From NCBI GenBank assembly GCA_020881915.1, contig JAJFPB010000004.1, positions 1,302,001-1,366,000 of the forward strand: a stretch of 64,000 nucleotides of DNA. The letters are read 5' to 3'. The DNA comes from Paramyrothecium sp. XJ0827. Taxonomy: Eukaryota; Ascomycota; Sordariomycetes; Hypocreales; Stachybotryaceae. The translations under genes were made by a program, and so were the position numbers. Below, in pieces: positions 53,978-64,000 of the stretch. The notes below the pieces were generated by a model, which saw nothing but the letters and a program-made list of their open reading frames with translations, was not told where the DNA came from and did no database searches. Positions within the stretch are counted from its first letter, which is position 1, and each line of letters starts with the position of its first letter.

Positions 53978-56900
53978 GTTCCCTTTTCTCTCCCACTTTG
54001 GAAACTAGCCCGATTCTTGCACGTGTCTCGTATCTTCACATTTGCACACGCCGGTCTGCCGCGATCGCAGACCTATGTAGGAGGCTTACGTCGATCCTTT
54101 TCATGTTTAAGGCTGGTTACCTGACATTGATCCTCCCTTCAACCCTGGCTGTTAAATATGCCCAGACTTCGACCAGCGCTGAAGTCAATGCGTCGGCCTG
54201 CAACGTCAGGATGGAAATGAAAAGAAAAGAGATCTGCGCGCAACTAATCCAACTTGCGCCCTGGTCGTCCATTCTTACGGTACTACCGGTAGCCACTGGG
54301 CTAGGACTTTGAGGACCACAATCCTTGCTCACTTGGCATGTCTCATTGGGTGCTCTCAACAGCGGTGCGACTCCCGCGAGATTCTGCACCTCCCTGCCAA
54401 GCCGTACAGACTCCTTCTTAACACTGTCTTTAGACACCTTCCTCGCCCACCGCGGAAGAAGACCCCTGCTACCAAGATTTCGATGGCCTGTCATAATCTC
54501 GGGCTTTTTCACCACCCTGACTAAACCCCTGTGGTTTTCCAGAACCATACCTGTCTCCAAGTCCACATATGGACCCTCTCCATTCGAGGTTGCCGTTTCA
54601 GGTTTCCCTAAGACAATGAACGGCGAGATTCTCATCAATCCATGTCCGCTATACCCAGTCGACCATCGTGATACGAGCATATCAGATCAGTGCACAAACT
54701 GTATTCGAGCACGTGGCGCTTTCCTTACAACGCGCCTAGGTCTGTCGTCTAGAACCTATGAGCCTGCTGACGCTCTGCCCTCCTTCATCTTAGTGCTGGG
54801 CGAGTCCTTTACGCCACAGATGTTCAACATGCTCGACGATGGTTCGAGAGCCAATTCGCCCTCTGCTGATACATCATGGCTTCCTTCTTTGCTGGGTGCC
54901 TGCTGCGCTACCAAGGTTGGCCTGCTGTCGCGAATGGCTCCTTTCCCATACGACTGGAACTTTTTTCCAATCCCTGCAACGCGCGCCGCGGTGCGCCCTG
55001 TCCATGTCCAGCCCACGTTGCCCATCGTGATGGGGGCCAGACCCGGATAATCCACCAGACCCGATCTACCCATAAACTTCCTAGTCAGCAGTGTTTTTGG
55101 AATTAGGCAGGGACATGCGATTGCAGAGAACTTGCCGCATTGATGTCTCCGAGCCACGATTTAGGAAACTTGACTTTACTCGGGGATGATCAACAAAAGA
55201 CGTTTGTATTTTGGATGACAGCTGGGCAATCAATCTGTGGCATATACCCACTGCGACCTAGTCTAATTCAGCCAAGCCATGGACGTAAGACTATCGTTGT
55301 GCTTCATCCTCTAGGCTGTTGAGCATGAGAATGGCGTATTTCGTACCGCAGCCCCTCCCAAATTGTTCGCAAGCAGTCTCGCTGTGGATGAGTGCCATGT
55401 TACGCGCCGATCTGATGATCCTTCGCAGAATCCTACTGGTTTACGAGCACGGTACCCTACTACACCCAGGGAAGGCAAATAAAGAGGTTCGATACGTGGC
55501 CGTTGCATCTTCACGTAAATGGACCCTCAATCAGCGATCGGCTGGCATCGATGCATGAGCAGCTAGTATTTTGATTCCCACGCAACAAACACTAGAACTG
55601 GTTGTGGACTTGACATACTCAAATTATTCTCGACCCGTCCCTGTAACATCGGCAAACCATACTTGGATACTCCTCGAACCACTCGATACCGGGAGCAAAG
55701 CCTTTCATTAAACCAACGATGAAATGTTTCTAAAGGGACAGGGCCTTCCACCCAGAAACCTTTAGTACGGTCCCAACTATACAGTCTTGCAGTCATCCTC
55801 ATACCCACTGTGGTTATAACCACGTTTCGCAGGCAAGGGTCCACGCTCGGGGGATCAAGAGCTCTCTGCGCCTGCGCTTATCCTTACCAACAAGGGGCAG
55901 CCCTTGAAAGCAGGTGGATGGATGATTTGAAAGCTGCTGACTCTTTTCGCGGAACAACAAGGGTTCTTCCTAGTCATGCGAGCAGGCTGCTACCGTTCAA
56001 CTAGGGTATCTCGTAGCATTCCGTTTCTGTCTCCGGACCTGCCAACGCTACCATGATAGAGGTGGAACTCCTTGACTCGGCACTTAAGGTCTGCTCCACT
56101 GGAGAGGGGGTGGAGGGGGGCTCCAAATGTTCCAACGGTCACTAGTTCCTCAACCATGCATCCGGCCAATACCCGTCGTGGTGAGTGTGTAACGAACCAT
56201 CTTTCCGCGTTGTCCATTGGCTGTAACCTCAACTGCTGACCACTTAATCAGAGTTCCACCAGCTCTCGTTCCTGCTGGGTCACTGCAGGGAATTACCAGT
56301 TTGTGGAAAGATCGATTTGGGCTGTCGGGGATAAATTAGTTCCGGAGGTTTCGAGAGACCCTTGCGATCTCTGTGGCTCTGATGTCCTCGATTACGATTC
56401 ATTGCCTGAGCGACTCTTCGGACCAACCCCTTGGATAGGAGACGAACAAACGCGAACACATTTGTGGCTTCCAGTGCTCTATACAGGGACGTTTTCAACT
56501 AGCAACTTGTCTACCAGTGCACGAGAGTGGGTAACCCCGCCGCATGCCAGATCCCAAGCGAAACAATCTTTTAGACGGCATCCACCTGACTCGTGCAAAT
56601 AATCCAGTGTCTTTCGGCAGAGGCTTTTTCGAAGGGCCCGTCAGGACATAGCGGTAACTTTCGCAAAGTGACAAACGAGGCTGCAAAAGAGGTTCAGGTT
56701 ACCCACAGCCTATCTCGTGGCGCTTTTACACTGTCTAACCATACACCACAACCCAGCTACATTGGTGGGATGGGCTCAGCATCTTGCCATCCTTCTTCCT
56801 GTGCGATGGTAAGCTGGTGATTTCCAAGCGTGCAGCTCGGCTTTTGCAAAAGTGACACAAGTCGACGGCGGACGGCGCTCAAATCAACGGTGTCCATCGA

Positions 56901-59900
56901 TTCCGGGAGGGAAAGGAGGGAAGGCTGTGCAAGAATCAGAGTAGGCCAGATTTCGCGCTGGTGACCACACTCTGTACGCACGGGGAAGGCTTCGCGGGTC
57001 ATGCACCAACCAGCGGTTTCCTGCATGGGTGGTCCGATTGCGTTGAAGATGAGACGCACCATCCCGAGGCGCAGTGTAGGGGTCGGGTCCATCTTTAGAA
57101 ATGCCCAATGACATGTTCTGCGCCCCATGCTCCATGTCACACGGTGAGTGGTACATTGGCAGTGGTCGATCTCACACACCTCGAACGATCTTATGCGCCA
57201 ATATGCAACCCCCACCTGAAGAAACAGTTCGCCTCCCCAGGAGAGGCCCCAAATGCGACCCTATCGATCACATCAGCATTCGTAGGCTGATGATGTACGG
57301 AGATATAGCCTGTTCAGGTATCTCAATCCAGATCCCACGGCGTCCGCATCGTACCGGGCGTTCGGTGGATGATCGTGTTTTCACTGGACCCCTTGCGGCT
57401 GTCAAAGGATTGTCGGATATAGCCATGCATACTTCCCGGGGACAACCGTTCCCTCCCTCTCAGGGCAGCCTGTTGGCTCGACATCGTGGCTGCTGCGATA
57501 AAATCACTCATCGCTGAGGCAGGCTGGGGCTTGGGGCCTACCCACACACGCTCACGTCAAGTTAGGGCCGAGAATACCAAACACTTTTTGCCACGAAATC
57601 CGCATCCCGTTCTATCCGTGAATAAGCTCTCAGTTATCCACATCCAACCCAAGGATACGTGGGAGACGGCTGAGAATAATGGCAAGGCAAAGCATGTCAT
57701 GTCCGAGGGGCGTACCACTGTGAACGTTTTAATCAGCTGGGCTACGAGCAGCAGTACCCGATTCACGCAGCACCCGTGCAAGAGGGGCGCATCCTCCCCA
57801 GGCAAGGACAGTTTCCCAACGGTCATGCAGGTGAAAGAGCACGCGAACGACCTGTTCCGGAGTGGCGGGCTCCAGCATGAAGGCTGTGGGAACTCGGGGT
57901 CGGTAATTGTCCTAGGTTAATGTACCGTCCTGCATGTGCCAGCATAAAGAGCCCATCTGCAAGCTGCACACGATCGGCTCGAGGAGGCACATGAACAGAA
58001 CTTGGGATGTTAAAAGTCCTTGAGCCAAACTGATAGGACAGGATGTTCGCGATGTGTCACTCTCATAAGAAATTTGGCCAACTTGGCGATGAGCTGGCAT
58101 GCATGGGTCTGGATCAAGCGATCTGGCGTAAACGGACCACCTGTCACTAATGACTGGTTCGCCGACGGCCTTGGAGGAGGCGTACATGTTACAGCAATCT
58201 CAACCATCTGTCATCTCGGCATCGTAATACGAGAAAAAAGGTTGTCAAGCCGGCCTGTTGCCGGTCCAGCACGGCAACTGTACGCTGATAGAGGCATCTG
58301 GTCGCCTCGCTTTCAAAGTTCCACCGCGACACAGAACATGCAACACGTAGCAGGCTAGGGTAAGCCTGGTGTTTCTCCGCATTACGCGCTGTCCATGGTT
58401 CTTTGGTACGAGCACCACCAATACATTTGCTTATGTGGTTGTTGGACAATCTTTCCGTTCAGATGAGCGGGACGGGTGGCGCGCCCTCCACACCCCAAGG
58501 TCGGAAACAATCATCAACGGACAGCCCGCGTCACGCCTTGGGATGAAACAGATCTGACCGGCTCATCAGGTATTTTTCGATATGCTGATGCGCAGAGGGT
58601 GGGGTGTGTGGGAGCTTATTACTTTCTTTCGGGAAGCATCAGCAAGAGGCACGATAACAGAAACTCGCCGAACAGGGAGCGGATCATTGAGCAATGGACT
58701 CGGCCTTCGTCCTTGCCCAGGATCTCTGAGTCGATCGTCAATTATGGAGACCTACAGAGATGTTGCTTCACGGACGCCGCTTAGGGCTCGGAAACACTCC
58801 GCGAAAACACCTCGTCGCAGGGCTCTGCGACCTGGATCCGTATGGGAGGGGGTGTGCGTGTGTGGGAGCAGATTGTGCAAGGATCCTAGCCGCCTCGATC
58901 TGACGATGGTGTGGACAGGGCTTATAATGGGTGGAGGCAGGATCAACCACACTTTCTGACCCAAACCTAGAGTGCGCGAGCTTGCATACCGAGGGAACAG
59001 CGGATAAGACTTGTCATTTGCCTCTGCCCATGACAAGGTCCCGAGGCAAGGCGGAACGGCTGGCAGAGAAAGAAGGCATACGTGTCTTCGCTGAGGACGG
59101 TGAGGCGACCGGTTTGCACCACCAACCAGCCAATCAACACAACCAACCGCCATTTTGCCAAAGTAAGAAGAGGGACCAGCTGGATTGAGGAACACATCTC
59201 GAAGTGGGACTAGTCACTTACAGTCAAGGAGCTGCTCTGGATACAGTAGCGCAGCATCCTTGGAGTCTTGTTTGTTTCCGATCACATTGCCCAGGTTGAA
59301 ATGCCTAAGCATACTGTTACCAATCGGGCAAAAGGGGACGCCCGAATCGGACGATTATGGATAACCGAGTTTTCTTTGACCAGCCCAACCCTGAAGATGA
59401 TTCGGGTCGGAGGTGATCGAGCCTATTCTGGAAATAGCCAAGCCACCAAAACGTGGAACCGGTGTGACATTTTCTGTCGATTTTACGTGCATGTGCCTCC
59501 AAATGGGGTTCAGAACATGTCAGCTCAGCTTTGCCCGGCAGGGGGTGCGCATGCCAGCTGCAGAGCGTCTTTGCCGCACCTAGACAAGAGTAGCATCAAC
59601 AGAGCGGCTGAAGGGTTCCAAAGATGATCTCACGGGACGCAGGAGAGTGGTTCACCCTCTGCATCAGTTTCAAGCAGCGACCAGAGGACAGTCTTGGCTT
59701 TTAGGAAATGAACTCCCAACACCACGATGCATATCTCAAGCCTCCCCGGATACGTCAGCTGAGCATGACAGCATTGCCGCCCCTCCTGGGCTCCCCGTCG
59801 TGAACTCTAAACAGCCAGCCCGTCCGTTCAACCGATCTGTCTGGTGCTGCCAAGCCCCGACGGCTAGCTAATGCGCTTATGATCCTGGATCATAAGATGG

Positions 59901-62635
59901 CTGTATAAATGGCCCAGATCAACAAGTTGCATACAGATTGCGGCCGATGGGACTCTGCCTGCATTTGGCGTGGGGTGCCGGTATATGTCATTCGAGACGA
60001 CCTGGTCCGGATCTTGCGCTCAGGCTTTGGGCCTGGCCACCCTCCCTCCGTTAGCAATACCAGATCCTCCGGCTAGCCCTGCTTCGGACCCAGGCCAAAC
60101 GTCGTTGCGCCGTCTGCTCCTCGCGTCCCCCATGGCGTTTGCGGCTTCAGCTGGCGCAGCAAGGACAAGATTACACTCGACTCATGGCCATCCACATTTC
60201 TCAAACCTGAATGGCTTCCGAACCAGGGCAGCGATGGGCCCGGCTGTCTTTAGCGCACGTTGATACTCAATTTAAGTCGTTGTGGCCACGGCTAGCCCAG
60301 CGTCGCTGCTGCAGATCTCATGCGATGTTATCCTTTAGCGCGCGCTGTGACCCCTTTAAGATCTGAAGTTATGGATCCTACCGTCCCAAAATGCGCCTTC
60401 GCAACTGTGTGTTTGGTTGGTCTTCCGAATGCAATTTGCTCGAGGGAGAGGAGCCAAACTACCAAAGTCTTTTGGGTTTTGAAAAGAACCTGCCCCGTTG
60501 TCTCAGCCTTATCGACGGTTACGGAGCTATACCAACTACCGAAGCCCGAGCGGTACGGAAGATGTCCTGGAGGGCAGTCGGTGCTACCTGACCAGGATGT
60601 TCTCGATGCTATGCGCCTGAGCGGTGAGGTCAAGGAAGGAATGCCAGCAAAGCCCAACCCTGTTCACACAAAGCAGAACATGTATTGGGCAGATTTTTGC
60701 CAAGCCGGATCATGGAAACTCTATAACTCGGAGCTGCCTCGGCCCACCACCGATGTTGCTCTAAAATCCGGGGAAAGCTCCCAGATGTCGGAGCTGACTC
60801 GCGCTGCTTTTGCTAACTTCAGAGAAGTATAGTCGAACAGTGCTCCGCATGGCAAGAGATTTCACTCGACAATCCTTGCCGTGAACCAATCTTTTTAGCT
60901 CGTACGAATCCGACATTAGGTCAATCCTGGATGGACGGCTACAGCGGCTGCCTCCTTGCGTCGTGCAAGACCCTTCGACAGGTGGGGAGCAGTATTGCAG
61001 CAGCCATGCCTAGCTTCAGACACAAAACTAACATGCTTTCCTTGGCGATTATCTAAGGTCGGTCACTCGACCACTCACAGGGCAACCGTGACAGGACCAA
61101 GTGGATGGAAAGCCAGCTTGTTTCATGGTACCATATGCGAGTGACCTTCGCGCTCCCGCATGCAGAGCGCAAATTCCCGCAAAGGAAAGCACGTTCATTG
61201 TCGCCATGTCATCAGTGGCAGTGGTCTCATACTAGTTCTGCAACTGCGTCCAGTGACGAGCGTTGATTGACACTCCAGAGCCACTTGATCTCGAGGCGCA
61301 TGCCCACCTGCCGCCTTGGCGATCATCGAGTCATCTTCTAACCAACCCCCCCTTCAGCTCCGCCGTCTGATCGCCCGTAACTGGATCAAGCAACTGTTCA
61401 ATTGAGGCACTCAGACTAAAAGTCTTTGGGACTACACGATCCCAGACCAGGGGGAGGGGAAGGGGGGTCGCTTCCGGAGAGTCCTGCGTTGGGACGAAGG
61501 CACAATGTGCTACCCTTGCCCCACTCTTCACGAGATTAAGCATGGCTCTAAGGGATCCTCGGGCTGGATTCGATGTGGGACATGGATGAGATTGCCATCA
61601 GTAATGCGGAACAAGATGCTTCTCCGGCTTTCGATTGTTCGACAAGAAGCCCACCACGCTGAGTCGCCGCCACGGGCGGTCGACGGGTCAGCTGCTTCTC
61701 TGTCCAAGACTTCCAGGGTCCTTCCAGGGAACCCCTGACCACAAAACGGAACCAGTAGTGGCCATGCTGGCTGATGCGCCGAAACAATATTGAAGGCTCA
61801 GCTCTGCCAAGCTAGAGTCGGTCGGTCAGACCGCCCCTGTGTCTTGATCAAGTGAAAAATACCAGAGCCCCAAGGCATCGCTGCCGAGTTGCGGCGGCGC
61901 GAGCCCAACGGCGTGGCCAACGAATGGAAGACATACCGTAAGGTCCTGCGGCGCTCAGGGTCCTTAACGATGATGAAAGTGGCTATGGTCCCTTGTCTTT
62001 CCGGTGCGCGGGTGTTCAGATGCTGGGCCGCCGAAGGCTGAGACATGCGTCTGGAGCTTTGCCAAAGACGCCTAGGTCTGGACCATCTCGTGCCGTCATT
62101 ATGCGCCGGGTAGTCGACGGGCCTTGTGAAGAAAGACAAGGCGGCCGATTTGATGAAATTTACGACAAGTCAAGTGGGCGGAGTGGCAGACATCTCGTGG
62201 GTTGATGGTACTGTAGGTGGTCAGTCGTTGGTCGTTTCGGCCACGCGTATTCGTGTTTGAGCCTCGGAATCACGTCTCTACCAACGAACCAATCCCCTGG
62301 TTATGGTTCAGTTCGTCAGTTGGCGATGTATGTGAACGTAATTGAGTCTATTTCCAGATAGAAGTAGAGAACTGTTTCTGGATAGCACAAAGGTCCGGCT
62401 CCTTACTCGGTTCAAAACTTCTCATCCCAGCTCTCTCCTTGTTGTTCGGGGATGTATTGAGGGTATTGCTCTAGAGCCCGTACCATTTTCGCGAATTCGG
62501 ATTGCTCGGAAACATGATGGAGCATCGCCGCCCTTCATGATCTCCGACAACTATGCTGGGAAGCCTATGTTAGAGGAACAACAAGCAGCTTGAGTTCTCA
62601 AGGAAGTTATCATGCATTCCATCCTGTTGACAAAC
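53977..62635. other. 8.7-kb gene-free block of ordinary base composition
   Basis: I can support no gene here. Frames of 60-240 codons occur on both strands (the longest are 54325-55050 plus and 54680-54117 minus), but they overlap antisense, lack hydrophobic-core patterns and domain motifs, and do not join by plausible splicing. GC content looks about 50 percent, with no obvious TpA excess that heavy RIP would give. The AAGGTA-type words common elsewhere in the window are nearly absent. It may be an old, decayed mobile element or pseudogene array. Confidence 0.4.
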
Positions 62636-62775
62636 CGCAAAACTTCTTAGTTATAATTTTAGTATGATTTATACCATTACAATTGAGAAAACTTTTGGGG
62701 TTTTTAGACGAAGAGTATTACAAATGTTTTGTGCTTTAATAACAAAAACCTTGTAAGAAATTCACCAATTTGGCA
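62636..62775. repeat. AT-rich island at the right border of the gene-free block
   Basis: About 140 bases are strongly AT-rich (TTATAATTTTAGTATGATTT and similar), between the gene-free block and the 3' flank of the GH3 gene. No repeat unit was resolved. Confidence 0.5.
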
Positions 62776-63091
62776 GAAAATACCCCATCGCTATGTGGAG
62801 CAATCCAAGTCTTCACTTTAGCAGTTACCAAGGGAAAGGAGGAAGAAAGGAAATACGCGTTTCTGGATCGTCCTCTTTGCCGCCTCGCTTTCTCTGCCAC
62901 TCACTTGCTTGTAATCCGTTCGGATATGTACATATATACGTTTCATGCCGACCATAAAAGTCAACTGTGCTAACGCGCCCAAACTCCAAATACAAATATA
63001 ATCGTAGGGATCAAACAGAGAATCCCACGCAATCAGGCGCGCCAATACAGAACACAGAATACCTAGGATCGTTGCAGGAGGCAGAATAAAT
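62776..63091. other. 3' flank of the GH3 gene
   Basis: About 316 bases beyond the stop codon of the minus-strand beta-glucosidase. A minus-strand frame (62818-63102) overlaps the stop and has no resemblance to known proteins. Probably 3' untranslated region and spacer. Confidence 0.45.
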
Positions 63092-64000
63092 CTAGAGGGC
63101 ATTGGCTGTGCCGTTACGTGACAGTCTCAAGTCGAGCTCTCCGGTGAGAGGGAGCTGCCTGCTGCTGGTGCCAACGTGGATTTTGTACTTTCCTCCCTGC
63201 AGTCGCCACTTCTGCGCCGCAACGTCCCATACGCTGAGATCTCTTCTTGTGAGGTTGAAGGAGACATTGGTGGTTTCGTTAGTCTTGATGAACGGCTTCT
63301 CGAAGCCGCGTAGCTGTTTGGCTGGTGCTGATGGTATGCCAACGTATAGTTGAGCAACCTCGGCGCCATCCAAGCGGCCTGTATTGCGGACGTCCACGCT
63401 GACCGTGGCGATATGGTCCCAGAGATCCTTTTGTCCGCCAGACTCAACTTTACCGGTTGGCCACTCGTCTGTGTTGGCATTGTCCACGACCTCCATGTCT
63501 AGATTCGACAATTCAAAGGTTGTGTAGCTGAGGCCAAAGCCAAACTCGTAGCGAGGTTCGATATCCTCCCGGTCAAAGTGGCGGTAGTCAACAAAGACGC
63601 CTTCTGTGAAATTAGACTGGGGGAAGTTTTCGAATCTCCCTTCGGCCACATCCGGGCCAAGCATATGGCCGTAGTCCGATTCGTTCTTTGCAAGTGTGTA
63701 TGGTAGCTTGCCGGAAAAGTTTGAGTCTCCATAGAGAAGAGATACCAGTGCGTTGCCAGAGTCTTGACCGGGGAGGTGGGCGAAGATGACGGCAGTGACG
63801 TTGGGATGTTCTACAAACTGATCCACAAGTCGGGCACCGGCGTTATGAAGTATGACAATGGTTTTGTTGCACTGGTCTGCGACTCTCTTGATCATGGCAT
63901 CCGTATAGTCGTCGCGGAGTGCAGGACGGTCGTAACCTTCCGAAGCCCAGGCGTTGCCGAACACTAGGCAAGCATCCGATGCCGGATCTGCCACGGGCTG
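63092..64000 (-). CDS. GH3 family beta-glucosidase, C-terminal part (cut by window edge)
   Basis: The last 302 residues of a glycoside hydrolase family 3 enzyme are present; the start and the catalytic (alpha/beta)8 barrel with its Asp nucleophile lie outside the window. Visible are the second GH3 domain (CLVFGNAWASEGYDRPALRD, CNKTIVILHNAGARLVDQF, AHLPGQDSGNALVSLLYGD, FSGKLPYTLAKNESDYG), the conserved YEFGFGLSYTTFELSNL, and a C-terminal fibronectin-III-like domain (ATVSVDVRNTGRLDGAEVAQLYV to the end). Several NxT/NxS sites fit a secreted glycoprotein. The likely role is release of glucose from cellobiose, oligosaccharides or plant glycosides. The frame is open to the window edge. Confidence 0.93.
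   Translation of the reverse strand, partial: QPVADPASDACLVFGNAWASEGYDRPALRDDYTDAMIKRVADQCNKTIVILHNAGARLVDQFVEHPNVTAVIFAHLPGQDSGNALVSLLYGDSNFSGKLPYTLAKNESDYGHMLGPDVAEGRFENFPQSNFTEGVFVDYRHFDREDIEPRYEFGFGLSYTTFELSNLDMEVVDNANTDEWPTGKVESGGQKDLWDHIATVSVDVRNTGRLDGAEVAQLYVGIPSAPAKQLRGFEKPFIKTNETTNVSFNLTRRDLSVWDVAAQKWRLQGGKYKIHVGTSSRQLPLTGELDLRLSRNGTANAL

Noticed and set aside
54117..55157. Candidate genes in the gene-free block (241 codons plus; 187 and 133 codons minus)
   Set aside because: The frames overlap on opposite strands, no motif or splice chain extends either, and the residue pattern looks random. A translated search would settle it.
1..64000. tRNA, 5S rRNA and snRNA genes
   Set aside because: I looked by eye for tRNA B-box words and the fungal 5S core on both strands and saw none; a covariance-model scan would be decisive.

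Overview
The window is genomic DNA of a filamentous ascomycete (Pezizomycotina, most likely Sordariomycetes, probably Hypocreales). This is inferred from short GT-AG introns of about 50 to 130 bases with CTAAC-type branch points, strong C/G-ending codon preference in housekeeping genes, and typical gene families: NsdD/SUB-1 GATA factor, fungal Nup2, Btz protein, and an NBR1 receptor with four ZZ fingers. No CRISPR, operon, rRNA or tRNA gene was seen, and no intact transposon could be recognised.

Left part (0.5-7.2 kb) is compact. V-ATPase subunit c (minus) and SNU13 (plus) share a divergent promoter. A 937-residue Sac-domain phosphoinositide phosphatase (plus) follows, convergent with a BMT6-type rRNA methyltransferase (minus). 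Then come transketolase (9.2-11.6 kb, plus), an unrecognised 174-residue protein (minus, 12.0-12.5 kb), a Btz/CASC3-like protein (15.5-17.7 kb), the autophagy receptor NBR1 (22.2-25.1 kb), nucleoporin Nup2 (26.2-29.9 kb), gamma-tubulin (30.7-32.6 kb), a small hydrophilic protein with a stress-type promoter (33.6-33.9 kb), MYG1 exonuclease (35.0-36.1 kb), the endosulfine Igo1 (minus, 36.7-37.4 kb), glutamate-cysteine ligase (40.2-42.6 kb) and NsdD (minus, 47.9-49.5 kb). A GH3 beta-glucosidase (minus, from 63.1 kb) is cut by the right edge.

Spacers grow towards the right: 5.3 kb between the convergent ligase and nsdD genes, then about 13.5 kb between the nsdD start and the GH3 stop with no gene I can support. 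The spacers carry microsatellites, a G-quadruplex-type tract (13.01-13.05 kb), a degenerate tandem repeat of about 59 bp (34.28-34.56 kb), a 40-T homopolymer (53.94-53.98 kb), two AT-rich islands and many copies of AGGTA/TACCT words.

The genes are mostly independent housekeeping or regulatory loci and not a cluster. The exon structures given here were worked out by hand from reading frame, splice signals and family conservation. Noteworthy points are two GC-AG introns (transketolase and glutamate-cysteine ligase), a 13-nt internal microexon in the V-ATPase c gene, and a long open frame ending just before the nsdD start. I found no convincing new multi-gene system. The best candidates for new biology are the small stress-promoter protein, the 174-residue protein, the tandem repeat and the gene-free right-hand block.
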